Source of the DNA: Pseudomonas marginalis
Lineage (GTDB): Bacteria > Pseudomonadota > Gammaproteobacteria > Pseudomonadales > Pseudomonadaceae
Direction of reading: 5' to 3'
NCBI RefSeq assembly: GCF_008692035.1
Contig: NZ_VTFG01000002.1
Location: 682,001 to 746,000, forward strand
DNA length: 64,000 bases
Positions 1 to 7,467 of this stretch are shown piece by piece. A program made the position numbers and the translations under genes. Every line of letters starts with the position of its first letter. The first letter of the stretch is position 1. The notes under the pieces were generated by a model. It did no database searches, was not told the origin of the DNA, and saw nothing but the letters and a program-made list of their open reading frames with translations.

Positions 1-497
1 TGATCAACGCGCCGATGCGCGACTACCTCGAGCGTGGCGTCGACTACCTCGGCAACCTCGACCGCGACCGCGTCGGGCACTTGATCAACAGCACCATCGG
101 CAAACACCTGCCGTCGCTGTTCAAGCGTTTCAACTACAAGCATGTGAGCAGCCTGGCCGAGCACGAATACGGGCAGATGCATTTTCACATCAGCCAGGTA
201 CTGCACAACGACCGCCTGTGCTACCTCAAGGCCGCGCGGCAGATCGATGTGCCGGTGCTGTTTTTGAACGGCGAATGGGACGAATACACCAGCGCCGAGG
301 ATGCCAGGCAGTTCGGGCAGTACGTGACGAAGAGCAGCTTCAGCACCATCCAGGCGACGGGGCACTTCCTGGATATGGAGCACAAGGCCGCCTGCCGGGA
401 CAGCCGGGACGCGGTGGTGGGCTTTTTGAAACCGGAACGGCAAGCCAGCCGATTGCGTTATCACCAGGGCCAGACGCAGCATGCATTCGCCATCTGA
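1..497 (+). CDS. phaG: PhaG-type (R)-3-hydroxyacyl-ACP thioesterase/transacylase, C-terminal part
   Basis: Only the last 164 residues are in the window; reading is open from base 3, so the start lies upstream. The fragment looks like the C-terminal half of PhaG (about 295 residues), an alpha/beta-hydrolase protein that links fatty acid synthesis to medium-chain polyhydroxyalkanoate precursors in Pseudomonas; RhlA is a close relative. Recognisable blocks are NxPMRDYLERG, the IGKHLPSLFKRFNY segment, an aspartate in the WDEYTSAEDA stretch and the catalytic-type histidine in ATGHFLDME. The C-terminal QHAFAI ending is typical of PhaG. PhaG is preferred to RhlA because of that tail and the SLFKRFNY block, from memory of the family. 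An inverted repeat follows directly and may end transcription. Confidence 0.85.
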   Translation, partial: INAPMRDYLERGVDYLGNLDRDRVGHLINSTIGKHLPSLFKRFNYKHVSSLAEHEYGQMHFHISQVLHNDRLCYLKAARQIDVPVLFLNGEWDEYTSAEDARQFGQYVTKSSFSTIQATGHFLDMEHKAACRDSRDAVVGFLKPERQASRLRYHQGQTQHAFAI

Positions 498-502
498 AAT
501 GA

Positions 503-544
503 AGGCTTGCCGTGGCGAACGGACGTGCTCGCCACGGCAAGCTG
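503..544. repeat. Inverted repeat after phaG, possible terminator
   Basis: Two arms of about 17 bases (503-520 and 527-544, built on GGCTTGCCGTGGCGAAC) pair around a 6-base loop. It lies just after the phaG stop. The arms resemble the palindromic elements scattered through fluorescent Pseudomonas genomes. No T-run follows, so a simple intrinsic terminator is not assured. Confidence 0.6.
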
Positions 545-607
545 CACAAATTCCGAAGAAAAACTTCAAATCCCGGCGCACATCTGGTACAAAGTCAGCC
601 GCTCTGA

Positions 608-681
608 GCGGGTGTCGTATAATGGCATTACTCCAGCTTCCCAAGCTGATAACGAGGGTTCGATTCCCTTCACCCGCTCCA
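608..681 (+). tRNA. tRNA-Gly (anticodon CCC)
   Basis: A complete cloverleaf can be drawn. The acceptor arm GCGGGTG (608-614) pairs with CACCCGC (671-677), followed by discriminator T and encoded CCA (679-681). The anticodon loop is TTCCCAA, giving CCC, and the T arm carries GGTTCGATTCC. Length is 74 bases. The anticodon stem has one C/A mismatch at its outer pair. An A/T-rich hairpin terminator follows at 728. Confidence 0.95.
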
Positions 682-727
682 CTCAGACATAGATTCCACG
701 CCGGCAGGATTTTGGCGGGGGATGCAT

Positions 728-759
728 AAAAAAACCGGTCCTTGGTGGCCGGTTTTTTT
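728..759 (+). terminator. Intrinsic terminator after tRNA-Gly
   Basis: An A-run followed by ACCGG (728-738) pairs with CCGG and a run of seven T (749-759). Position and shape fit Rho-independent termination of the tRNA transcript. The A/T-rich stem makes it usable from either strand, so it may also stop the acetyltransferase transcript coming from the right. Confidence 0.85.
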
Positions 760-824
760 ATGGGCTTTCCAGAATCAGCTTTATTGGGGAACGCCTCTAC
801 TTATTCTTCCTGCTCACCAGCAAC

Positions 825-1334
825 TCAAGCCACCGCCCGGAATCCTTTGATCAGAGTTGCAGTGGACAATATTAGACGCCTAGGATTATTCGTTGACGCC
901 ACGAAACCCAACTTAGCCTGGTAATAACTTGCAGCTCTCTGATCTTTAGCATCCACGACTACAAACGCTACGCCCGATTGTTTGGACACCGTATAAACCC
1001 GCCTGAAGAAGTCGGACATGAGCCGCTGGCCAAGCCCCACGCCCTGCCTGCTTTTATCAATCGCCAAACGACTCAAAAGCACTGCCGGCATGGGGTATCC
1101 GGGCATCCGCTTTTTTTGGTCTTCACTCAGTTCGTCAACCGCAACAGATGCATTCGCCAAAGCATAGTAGCCGAGCAAAATGCCCCTTTCGATGTACATG
1201 AATGTTCGAGAAACGTTGCGCTTTTCGTCTTGCCCTGCGTGCTGGGCGATATAAGCGTTTAGCGCTGGGTGAACTTCACAATCGAAAGCAGAACGGTCAA
1301 TAGACTTGTTAAAATTGACGGTAATGAAATCCAT
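825..1334 (-). CDS. GNAT acetyltransferase toxin (TacT-like)
   Basis: 169 residues with a single GNAT fold. The acetyl-CoA site is visible as the Q/RxxGxG/A pattern in SRQGVGLGQRLM, after the LLSRLAID beta strand, and the C-terminal part ends in ASYYQAKLGF, where the family has its catalytic tyrosine. Size and order match TacT-class toxins, which acetylate the amino group of aminoacyl-tRNA and stop translation. The gene follows the putative antitoxin gene with a 9-base gap on the same strand, the usual antitoxin-toxin order. Base composition is less GC-rich than the neighbours, which suggests recent acquisition next to the tRNA gene. It could instead be an ordinary GNAT; the operon context argues for the toxin role. 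Confidence 0.75.
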   Translation of the reverse strand: MDFITVNFNKSIDRSAFDCEVHPALNAYIAQHAGQDEKRNVSRTFMYIERGILLGYYALANASVAVDELSEDQKKRMPGYPMPAVLLSRLAIDKSRQGVGLGQRLMSDFFRRVYTVSKQSGVAFVVVDAKDQRAASYYQAKLGFVASTNNPRRLILSTATLIKGFRAVA

Positions 1335-1343
1335 TGAGAGGCC

Positions 1344-1712
1344 TTAGCGCAAGGCGAGCAATTTTTGCAGAGCCTCTGTCGGCTCTGGTGGCGTATCCAA
1401 CAGTTGGTGTGCGGTACCGGCATCAAGCACAGTGACGCCGTAAAGGTCCAAATCAAAAGCCATTTCTTCATGCGCGACAGAGCGTACAGCCAGCGCTGCT
1501 ACAACTTTCTTGAGCTCTGCCAGCTCGCGTTCCACACTCGAAAGATGCGTAGCACGCATTGAACGAGTCTTAAGCCCACTGGTGCGACTGAACGCACTAC
1601 TTGCCAGGCTTTTCGAGGCATGTCGCTCAACCACCGCGTCGGCGTCTGACAAAGCAGCCGACACCTTGTCGGCGGTCAGCTGCGTGCTTTTTGGTTGAAC
1701 CGGTTTGTTCAC
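1344..1712 (-). CDS. Putative antitoxin of the GNAT toxin, non-canonical N-terminus
   Basis: 122 residues from a GTG start at 1712, chosen because an AGAGGG ribosome site lies about 7 bases upstream. The C-terminal LLDTPPEPTEAL segment resembles the tail by which DUF1778/TacA antitoxins bind their GNAT toxin (typically NPPEPN). The N-terminal part does not look like the usual short ribbon-helix-helix of DUF1778: it has a basic stretch with SGLKTRSMRATHLSS, then a heptad-like ELAELKKVVAAL helix. It is therefore probably the cognate antitoxin with a different DNA-binding or dimerisation part. The same frame stays open upstream as far as about 2156, so a longer N-terminus cannot be excluded. Confidence 0.55.
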   Translation of the reverse strand: MNKPVQPKSTQLTADKVSAALSDADAVVERHASKSLASSAFSRTSGLKTRSMRATHLSSVERELAELKKVVAALAVRSVAHEEMAFDLDLYGVTVLDAGTAHQLLDTPPEPTEALQKLLALR

Positions 1713-2208
1713 GATGCATCCCTCTGTATTCGTGAATCCTAGCACATTGGACTTTACGCCTATCCTCAGGCCTTGCCTCTCGGACTTGCCCCGACTGAGT
1801 GAGATAGAACGCGATACGCCTCCATGTTCACTTCGAACGATTTCGTCCATCTGCCACAGACTTTGCGCCAAACGATCAAATAAGACTTTTTCCACCACTT
1901 CTCTCCCCTCTGGTGCTCTGTAAGGCCTGCTCAACCCATTCTCATTTGATCTATGGGGTAGCTTTTTTCGGGACACCAGCACACTCCAAATGCCCTGCAT
2001 ACAGCTGCGGTCAAGCGCGGATAGTCGCTGGCAAACCATAAGTACCTCGTCCAACACGCACAACACCGACGCTTCCGATGATTGCGTAGGCAATGCCCGA
2101 AATTTCAACATCCCTCGCGCACTCAAAAACATGTACAAACAATGAATTATGTACAAGTATCAGACCCAAGCGTTGGCATCGCGCCTCGCACGCTCAAGGA
2201 GCCTGGTC
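1713..2208. other. Gene-poor stretch upstream of the antitoxin, with a diverged copy of the 3.6-kb short ORF
   Basis: No confident gene. On the minus strand the antitoxin frame stays open for about 133 codons above the chosen start. The upper part, from an ATG at 2111 to about 2023, encodes MLKFRALPTQSSEASVLC, clearly related to the short ORF at 3530-3643, MSLNLAALPTQRSDSSELC. The DNA is similar too (shared block around GTAGGCAATGCC). This looks like an eroded duplicate of the element that precedes the DUF6124 gene. Bases 2112-2208 hold the upstream region and ribosome site of the DUF3833 gene. Confidence 0.5.
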
Positions 2209-2733
2209 ATGACGCGTCTATGGGTTTCACTGTTGCTGGCATTGAGTGTGAGCAGCTGCGCCAATGTGGGTGTCGACCACTACGCCGACCAGCAACCGAA
2301 ACTGGACCTGGAGCGCTTCTTCAGTAAACCGGTGAAAGCCTGGGGCATCTTCCAGAAGCGTTCGGGGGAAGTGGCCAAGCGCTTTGAGGTCGATATTGCC
2401 AGCCGGCGCGAGGGCAACGCGTTGATTCTGGATGAGCGTTTCTTGTACAGCGATGGCACGCGCCAGCAACGAGTGTGGACACTGACGCCGGACGGCCCAG
2501 GACGCTGGCGCGGACGAGCCGGGGATGTGGTGGGCGAGGCGATCGGCGAAGTGGCGGGTAATGCGCTGCGTTGGCGCTACCGGCTCAACCTGCCGGTGGA
2601 TGGCTCGGTGTACGAAGTCAGCTTTGACGATTGGATGTACCTGATGGACGAGGACACCTTGATCAACCGCTCGAGCATGTCCAAGTTCGGTGTCGAGTGG
2701 GGTCAGGTCACACTGTTCTTTCGTCGCCAATGA
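2209..2733 (+). CDS. DUF3833 family lipoprotein
   Basis: 174 residues. The start at 2209 is preferred over an upstream in-frame codon because AAGGAG lies 8 bases before it and it gives a clean lipoprotein signal: MTRLWVSLLLALSVSSC with the lipidated cysteine at residue 17. The rest is a single DUF3833-type beta domain, with the pattern LDLERFF, KAWGIFQKRSGEV and a WTL-DG-GRWRG block. Members are envelope lipoproteins of unknown biochemical role in Pseudomonas and related bacteria. The next gene starts 20 bases downstream and may be co-transcribed. Confidence 0.85.
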   Translation: MTRLWVSLLLALSVSSCANVGVDHYADQQPKLDLERFFSKPVKAWGIFQKRSGEVAKRFEVDIASRREGNALILDERFLYSDGTRQQRVWTLTPDGPGRWRGRAGDVVGEAIGEVAGNALRWRYRLNLPVDGSVYEVSFDDWMYLMDEDTLINRSSMSKFGVEWGQVTLFFRRQ

Positions 2734-2753
2734 GCCACGAGCGAGGGTCAATC

Positions 2754-3059
2754 ATGAATATGCAAATGCTGGCCGAGCTGGCCGGGAAAGGCGAAATACG
2801 TGAGCTGGAGTTGCTGTCCCTGGAGGGTGGTTTCTATATCGCTCGCGTCAGGCTGGAGCACATCGAGGCGACGTTACTGGACGATCAGGGCAAGCCGATG
2901 CGCATCGGGTCCACCACGCATTTACGCGACCTGTTGCAGCGGGTTCCGCCGTTTCCTTGCGTACTGGTGCAACACTGCGTTCACGATGAAATGTGCGGTA
3001 CGCGTGAAGGGCCTATCGGTGCGTTGCGCATTCCGTTTTCGCTGGCGGCGACACTGTAA
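2754..3059 (+). CDS. DUF6482 family protein
   Basis: 101 residues, small and soluble. The start at 2754 has GAGGG about 8 bases upstream. The sequence reads as DUF6482, a Pseudomonas family of unknown function: an N-terminal ELELLSLEGGFYIARV strand pair, a central STTHLRDLL helix and the invariant-looking LVQHCVHDEMCG motif near residues 70-81. It lies 20 bases after the DUF3833 gene on the same strand. No catalytic motif is recognised. Confidence 0.75.
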   Translation: MNMQMLAELAGKGEIRELELLSLEGGFYIARVRLEHIEATLLDDQGKPMRIGSTTHLRDLLQRVPPFPCVLVQHCVHDEMCGTREGPIGALRIPFSLAATL

Positions 3060-3127
3060 ATCCTGGCTCCCCTCCCCCGTGGTATGGGCGGCCTGGGAAG
3101 GCAAGCCGTTTACACCGTACGGGTGAC

Positions 3128-3367
3128 CTACGCGGCTCGGTCCACGCGGTCCTGAACAGCCTCGACCAGCAGCAGGCCCAGTTCAATCATTTGCTGAATG
3201 GCCAGGGCCAGGTAGCGCTGTTGAGAGGGCAGGCTTTCGACGAACTCGTGGGTCATGGCACCTGCACCGGCGATGGTTTCGTAGGCGTTGGCGAGCAGCG
3301 CTTGAGTGTCGATTTCGGGGCGGACGCTGAACAGTTTTACGGATGGATTGCATGAGTCAGTACACAT
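3128..3367 (-). CDS. DUF6124 (formerly DUF3077-type) small protein
   Basis: 79 residues. The pattern, a short N-terminus, LFSVRPEIDTQALLANAYETI, then two helices ending in LALAIQQMIELGLLLVEAVQD, matches the DUF6124 family that is abundant and multi-copy in P. fluorescens genomes. Function is unknown; the protein is probably an all-helical cytosolic bundle. GAGGATC before the ATG at 3367 supports the start. The 270 bases before it are rich in potential structure and carry a short ORF, suggesting control by leader RNA. Confidence 0.75.
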   Translation of the reverse strand: MCTDSCNPSVKLFSVRPEIDTQALLANAYETIAGAGAMTHEFVESLPSQQRYLALAIQQMIELGLLLVEAVQDRVDRAA

Positions 3368-3413
3368 CTGTTGATCCTCGTTAGGGACCGCATACCAGAG
3401 CTACTAAACAATG

Positions 3414-3536
3414 GGTGGCGGCTGTACGCAGGTTAGTAGACCGGCGAATCAACGAAACCGGCGCGCCCGAAGACGCCCTGCGTGCAGCCACCATAAGAGC
3501 AGCTGTACGCCGTTGATCGTATCGGGCTACTAAACC
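3414..3536 (-). promoter_or_regulatory. Candidate structured leader of the DUF6124 gene with two competing pairings
   Basis: Read on the minus strand, GGTTTAGTAG (3536-3527) plus CGATCAACG (3519-3511) can pair with CGTTGATTCG (3454-3445) plus CTACTAACC (3439-3431). Inside that loop, GGTGGCTGCACGCAGG (3492-3477) can instead pair with CCTGCGTACAGCCGCCACC (3432-3414), which lies beyond the first hairpin. The two pairings cross, so they are either a pseudoknot or mutually exclusive states. The element ends about 46 bases before the DUF6124 start. From memory, similar sequences precede other DUF6124 genes in this group. The RNA role is inferred. Confidence 0.5.
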
Positions 3537-3643
3537 CGACCGCTGATGGGCAGCGGCTGACGAACCTTAAAGAGGCCGTCCAAGGCGCACAACTCGGACG
3601 AGTCTGATCGTTGTGTAGGCAATGCCGCAAGGTTCAGACTCAT
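3530..3643 (-). CDS. Short ORF (37 residues) in the DUF6124 leader
   Basis: An ATG at 3643 opens a 37-codon frame (MSLNLAALPTQRSDSSELC, continuing to LPISGRV) whose TAG stop lies inside the first arm of the leader hairpin. The related peptide encoded near 2111-2023 shows conservation at the protein level. No good ribosome site is seen, so it may be a fossil or a leader peptide whose translation affects the hairpins. It is reported because of the repeat and the stop position, not because expression is certain. Confidence 0.35.
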   Translation of the reverse strand: MSLNLAALPTQRSDSSELCALDGLFKVRQPLPISGRV

Positions 3644-3770
3644 GCTCGAAGCGTGAAGAAATCGAAGCTTTTGGCAACAAATAGCCGTTGAAGAACGTTT
3701 GAATTCAACCTACCACTCACATCATTGTCCATGGCCCCAGCCCACCAGAAATGCATACGCAGGTTTGATC

Positions 3771-4013
3771 ATGACTCAGCCATTGACCGCTTTCGATATT
3801 GTTGACCTGCTCGACAGCCAGGAAGCCATCCACGAATACCTTTCTCAGGTGATTGCAGAGGGTGATAAATCAGAGTTCCTAAGGGCTGTCGATTTTGCGG
3901 CCAAAGCCCGTGAGAAAATCCGGGCAGAACTGGCGATGGTTGAGTCCAGCCGAGAACCTCAGCCGTTCGACTCCGTGGCATTTAAGCAAAAAATTCCAAG
4001 TACCCGAGAGTGA
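3771..4013 (+). CDS. Addiction-module antidote-like protein lacking the HTH
   Basis: 80 residues from ATG at 3771. Residues 5-46 (LTAFDIVDLLDSQEAIHEYL, then a run ending in DFAAKAREKI) match the N-terminal helices of the HI1420-type putative addiction module antidote. Those proteins are about 100 residues and continue into a helix-turn-helix. Here the HTH is replaced by an unrelated acidic-basic tail. No HigB-like toxin gene is adjacent: the next gene is an MFS exporter on the other strand, 5 bases away. It is either a degenerate orphan antidote or a small protein built on the same N-terminal fold. Confidence 0.55.
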   Translation: MTQPLTAFDIVDLLDSQEAIHEYLSQVIAEGDKSEFLRAVDFAAKAREKIRAELAMVESSREPQPFDSVAFKQKIPSTRE

Positions 4014-4018
4014 GCCTT

Positions 4019-5209
4019 TTAAGCCTCAACCCCACTCCTCTGCACCACCCACGCCAACGGCAACGTCACACCCAACATCCCCGCCAACACCATCACCGCC
4101 ACCGGCACGCCAAGCACATCCCCCACTGCACCAAACACCACCGGCGCCAGCGCGCCACCCCCAATCGTGCCGGTGTAGAACAGTGCAAACGCCTGCTCGC
4201 GCTTGCCCGCGCCGGCAAGGTCGGGCACGGCGCCGTACAGTACCGAGGAGGTGCCATTAAGCACCAGGCCCAAGAGCGGCAGCATCACCATCAACCCGCT
4301 GAGCGGCAGGTACACCGCCGCGACGATCAGCACTGCAGTGCTGGTTTCCGTGATCCACACGGTCTTCATCATGCCGATGCGCGCGCCGAGGTAGCCGCAG
4401 AACAGTTTGCCGAAGGCACCACCGATGAACAGCAAGGTGAGGGCGAGGCCGATGCCAGCAGTACCGGCGCCTTTGGCTTGCAGCAGGAACGGCAGGAAAG
4501 TGAGAAATCCCATGCGCACGGCGCTGTCGAGGGTGCCGGTGAGGATCAGCGCGCGCAGGCCCGTGGCGGAGGCGCTACCCCTGAGGGACTTGGCTTTTTT
4601 TGTGGCGGTGGATTCGGATGCTTGAGCAGGAATCAGCCACCACAACAGCCCCGCCGCCGCCAGGCCAAGCAGGCCCAGCAACGTGGCGCTGGCCCGCCAA
4701 CTGATGACGGTGAGCAGCAGCCCGACCAGACCAGGAATCAAGGTTTTGCCGATATCGCCGGAGAAGTTGTACTGGGACAGCGCCTGCTTGACCCCACCGC
4801 CGTCCTCGTAGGCGTCGGTGATCATCGACGAGGCCAGTGGGTGCTGGGTGCTGGCCCCCAGGCCGCCCAGCAGCAGCGCCACCAACAACACAGCCAGCCC
4901 TGTCGCCTGGCCCACCAGCAGGTAGGCAACACCCGCCAGCGCCGTGCCGCCCACCAGCATCGGTGTGCGGCCCCAGCGTCTGGCGGCGCGGCTGGCCAGT
5001 AATTGGAACACAGCCATCATCCCGGAATAGGCACCCCGCAGAAGGCCGATCTGGGCGTAGGACAAGGCGAACTGAGCCTGCCAGACAGGCAGCAAAACGT
5101 AGATCACGTCAGTGAGCCCATCATGCACGGCATGGGCGCTGCAACCAGCGAACAAAGCGCGACGGCGCGTCGATAATTCGGGCGAAGGCACAGCAACGGT
5201 ATCGTTCAT
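4019..5209 (-). CDS. MFS transporter, FSR (fosmidomycin-resistance)-like
   Basis: 396 residues with about 12 membrane segments. The N-terminal signature SAHAVHDGLTDVIYVLLPVW resembles the H-x3-D motif at the start of the Fsr drug-efflux family, and SYAQIGLLRGAYSGM follows as in that group. A polar loop near the middle (residues about 200-215) divides two six-helix halves. It is the distal gene of a two-exporter operon: its ATG overlaps the stop of the upstream MFS gene by 4 bases (ATGA), so translation is coupled. The substrate is unknown; an inner-membrane proton-driven exporter is likely. Confidence 0.8.
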   Translation of the reverse strand: MNDTVAVPSPELSTRRRALFAGCSAHAVHDGLTDVIYVLLPVWQAQFALSYAQIGLLRGAYSGMMAVFQLLASRAARRWGRTPMLVGGTALAGVAYLLVGQATGLAVLLVALLLGGLGASTQHPLASSMITDAYEDGGGVKQALSQYNFSGDIGKTLIPGLVGLLLTVISWRASATLLGLLGLAAAGLLWWLIPAQASESTATKKAKSLRGSASATGLRALILTGTLDSAVRMGFLTFLPFLLQAKGAGTAGIGLALTLLFIGGAFGKLFCGYLGARIGMMKTVWITETSTAVLIVAAVYLPLSGLMVMLPLLGLVLNGTSSVLYGAVPDLAGAGKREQAFALFYTGTIGGGALAPVVFGAVGDVLGVPVAVMVLAGMLGVTLPLAWVVQRSGVEA

Positions 5210-6369
5210 GGCGTAGGAATCAGCTCAGGTTTAAGGGGCTTCCAGCCGGTCAAGGCGATCAACAAGATCAGCAGTTGGAACCCGATGATCAGCACCACGC
5301 ACCCGACCCAGCCCCAGCGTTCCCAGATCAGCGCCGGGACAATGGCGCCGCCGCTGCCGCCCAGGTAATAACAGGTGAGATACACCCCGACAGCACCCGT
5401 CTTGTTATCGCCCGCGGTGGCCGTGATAAACCCATTGGCGGCCGCCTGGGCGAGGAACACACCGGTGGAACTAAGCGCCAGGCCCACTACGATGCACCAC
5501 AGGGACGGCATCAGGGTCAACGCCGAACCACTGACGCCCAGCACGGCGGCGACACCCAGCAGTTGGGCATGGGGCCGGGCTTTGCTGAGGCGTCCGGCGA
5601 TGGGGATCACGATCAACGCCAACAGGAACACCATGTACAGCGCCCCCAACGCCGCAGGCCCGAGGTTGAACGGCGGCAGGCCCAAGTACAAACCTGCGTA
5701 GGTAAACGCCGCGACTTGCGAAAACAACACGCAGAAACCTACGGCGTATGCGGCCAACAGCGGCTGGCGAAATACACCTGACGAGGAGGCTTTAACCTGC
5801 ACGGTCCGCGGACGGTTGGCCGGCAACAGAAACTGGATGAATCCGCCGACCATCAAGCTCAGCACCGCGAGCACTTCAAAGGCCTCACGCCAGCCCACAT
5901 ACTCGGTCATGACTCCGGTGACGAAGCGCCCGGCGAACCCGCCCAACACGGTGCCCGCGACGTAGAGACTCGTCACCTCCGTGACCGTGCCGCCGCTCCA
6001 GCGGTCGCCGATGTAGGCCACACTGGTGGCGAACAGCACCGGGATCAGCATGCCCTCGACAAAGCGCCACACCAGCACTTCGGCAAAGCTGTCGGCATAA
6101 GCGGTCATCAATGCCGGCACCGCCAGCAACACAGCGGCCACCGAGATCACCGTGCGTTGTGCAAAACGTCCGGTCAGGCGACTGACGAAAGGTGCCGTGA
6201 TCGCCACCGCCAGGGTGGTGACGGTGATGCTCCAGCCCGCCTCCTTGGCACTGATATGAAAGTGCGCGGCAAACGTCTGGAGGATGCTTTGGGTCGCATA
6301 GAGGTTGAGAAACGCCGCGCAGCCACACAGGAACAGGGCAAGGCGGGCACAATGCAGGCGCGGTTTCAT
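5206..6369 (-). CDS. MFS transporter, YnfM-like
   Basis: 387 residues from ATG at 6369, preceded by GAGAGG; an upstream in-frame start would add a non-membrane leader, so the shorter form is preferred. Twelve hydrophobic segments begin with LALFLCGCAAFLNLYATQSI. The QSILQTFAAHFHISAKEAGW segment and the SRLTGRFAQR loop resemble YnfM/arabinose-efflux-type drug:H+ antiporters. Its stop overlaps the next exporter start by 4 bases. A LysR gene starts 95 bases away in the opposite direction, the usual arrangement for LysR control of a divergent operon. The substrate is unknown. Confidence 0.8.
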   Translation of the reverse strand: MKPRLHCARLALFLCGCAAFLNLYATQSILQTFAAHFHISAKEAGWSITVTTLAVAITAPFVSRLTGRFAQRTVISVAAVLLAVPALMTAYADSFAEVLVWRFVEGMLIPVLFATSVAYIGDRWSGGTVTEVTSLYVAGTVLGGFAGRFVTGVMTEYVGWREAFEVLAVLSLMVGGFIQFLLPANRPRTVQVKASSSGVFRQPLLAAYAVGFCVLFSQVAAFTYAGLYLGLPPFNLGPAALGALYMVFLLALIVIPIAGRLSKARPHAQLLGVAAVLGVSGSALTLMPSLWCIVVGLALSSTGVFLAQAAANGFITATAGDNKTGAVGVYLTCYYLGGSGGAIVPALIWERWGWVGCVVLIIGFQLLILLIALTGWKPLKPELIPTP

Positions 6370-6464
6370 GAAACCTCTCGTTTTATTTTGAAAGGTCTTT
6401 ATAGAATGGCCGGCGGGTCTTAAACCAATACCGAATTCCGACCGATTGATACCCAAGGATCAGG

Positions 6465-7361
6465 ATGCTCGACCTACGCAAGCTGCGTTACTTTCTGACC
6501 GTCGCCGAAGAATTGCACTTCGGTCGCGCGGCCCTGCGCCTGCACCTCGCCCAGCCGCCTTTGACCCGGCATATTTCAGCGCTGGAGGCAGAGTTGGGTT
6601 TCAAGCTGTTCGATCGCACCAGCCGCACCGTGACCCTCACCGCACAGGGACGCTCGTTCTTGCCCTATGCACGTGGCGTGTTGGAACAGGTGGAGTTGGC
6701 TCAGGTGATTGCCGGGAAGTTGGCAGCAGGGACAGCGGGTCAACTGGCCTTGGGCTACGTCAGCTCGATTGCCCTGTCGGACCTGTTCAGCCAATCGATC
6801 CAGGCCTTCGCCCAACGCTTTCCCGATGTGCAACTGACCCTGGTGGAATGCGCCTCCGGCAGTCTCGGTGCGCAAGTGGCCGATGGACGGCTGGATATTG
6901 GGTTGAGCCGGCTGTTGCCACAAAACGACGCAGTGCAAACGCTGTCGTTGGGCGAGGAACCCTTGGTGGCAGCGGTGTCGAGTGACAGCCCGTTGGCCTG
7001 CCAGGCCGACATCAGCCTGGCGCAGCTCAGTGCCTATCCTTTGATTCTGTTTCCAGCCGATTACGGCTCGGGGCTGAACCAGTCCATCGAGCAGCTTTAC
7101 CGCCACCATGGCGTGCCCCTGCATGCCGGACCGACCGGACGGCAGATCACTTCGATCATTGCACTGGTGGCCGCCGGGCAAGGGGTGGCGCTGGTACCGG
7201 CCTGTACCCGGAGTTTGATGAACAAAGGCGTGACTTATCGGCCTTTGGTGGAGGCGGATGCGTGTGCGCAGTTGTTGGTGTTGACGCCGACCGAAAGACA
7301 CAGTGTGTTGATTGACGCGTTTCTTGCCGTTATAGGAGAGGCATTACACATCCGGCAATGA
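6465..7361 (+). CDS. LysR family transcriptional regulator, divergent to the MFS pair
   Basis: 298 residues. Residues 1-60 form the winged HTH (MLDLRKLRYFLTVAEELHFG, then LHLAQPPLTRHISALEAELG), followed by a linker helix and a two-lobe periplasmic-binding-type effector domain from about residue 90. The HTH wording (RAALRLHLAQPPLTRHI) is that of the BenM/CatM/CbnR-like branch. AAGGATCAGG precedes the start. The 95-base divergent region shared with the exporter operon should hold its binding site; it includes an A/T-rich block around 6385-6410. It probably controls the two exporters in response to a small molecule. Confidence 0.85.
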   Translation: MLDLRKLRYFLTVAEELHFGRAALRLHLAQPPLTRHISALEAELGFKLFDRTSRTVTLTAQGRSFLPYARGVLEQVELAQVIAGKLAAGTAGQLALGYVSSIALSDLFSQSIQAFAQRFPDVQLTLVECASGSLGAQVADGRLDIGLSRLLPQNDAVQTLSLGEEPLVAAVSSDSPLACQADISLAQLSAYPLILFPADYGSGLNQSIEQLYRHHGVPLHAGPTGRQITSIIALVAAGQGVALVPACTRSLMNKGVTYRPLVEADACAQLLVLTPTERHSVLIDAFLAVIGEALHIRQ

Positions 7362-7467
7362 CCCGAAAAACCTCGCAATACCTCCCCACAGCGCCGATCC
7401 CACTGGCTTTTACACTGCATTCACCACCTGCCGAAATACCGGCCATCGAAGACTGGTAGGTAGAGTG

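Noticed and set aside
1344..2156. A 270-residue version of the antitoxin
   Set aside because: The extra N-terminal part has no recognisable domain, and the start at 2156 has no ribosome site, while GTG 1712 has one. Not fully excluded.
608..3770. Integrated element flanked by a duplicated tRNA-Gly 3' end
   Set aside because: No second copy of the tRNA end, no integrase and no phage or conjugation gene were seen in this stretch.
4010..5002. Plus-strand frame opposite the FSR-like MFS gene
   Set aside because: The product is Gln/His/Arg-rich, without hydrophobic pattern or motif; the minus-strand MFS explains the region.
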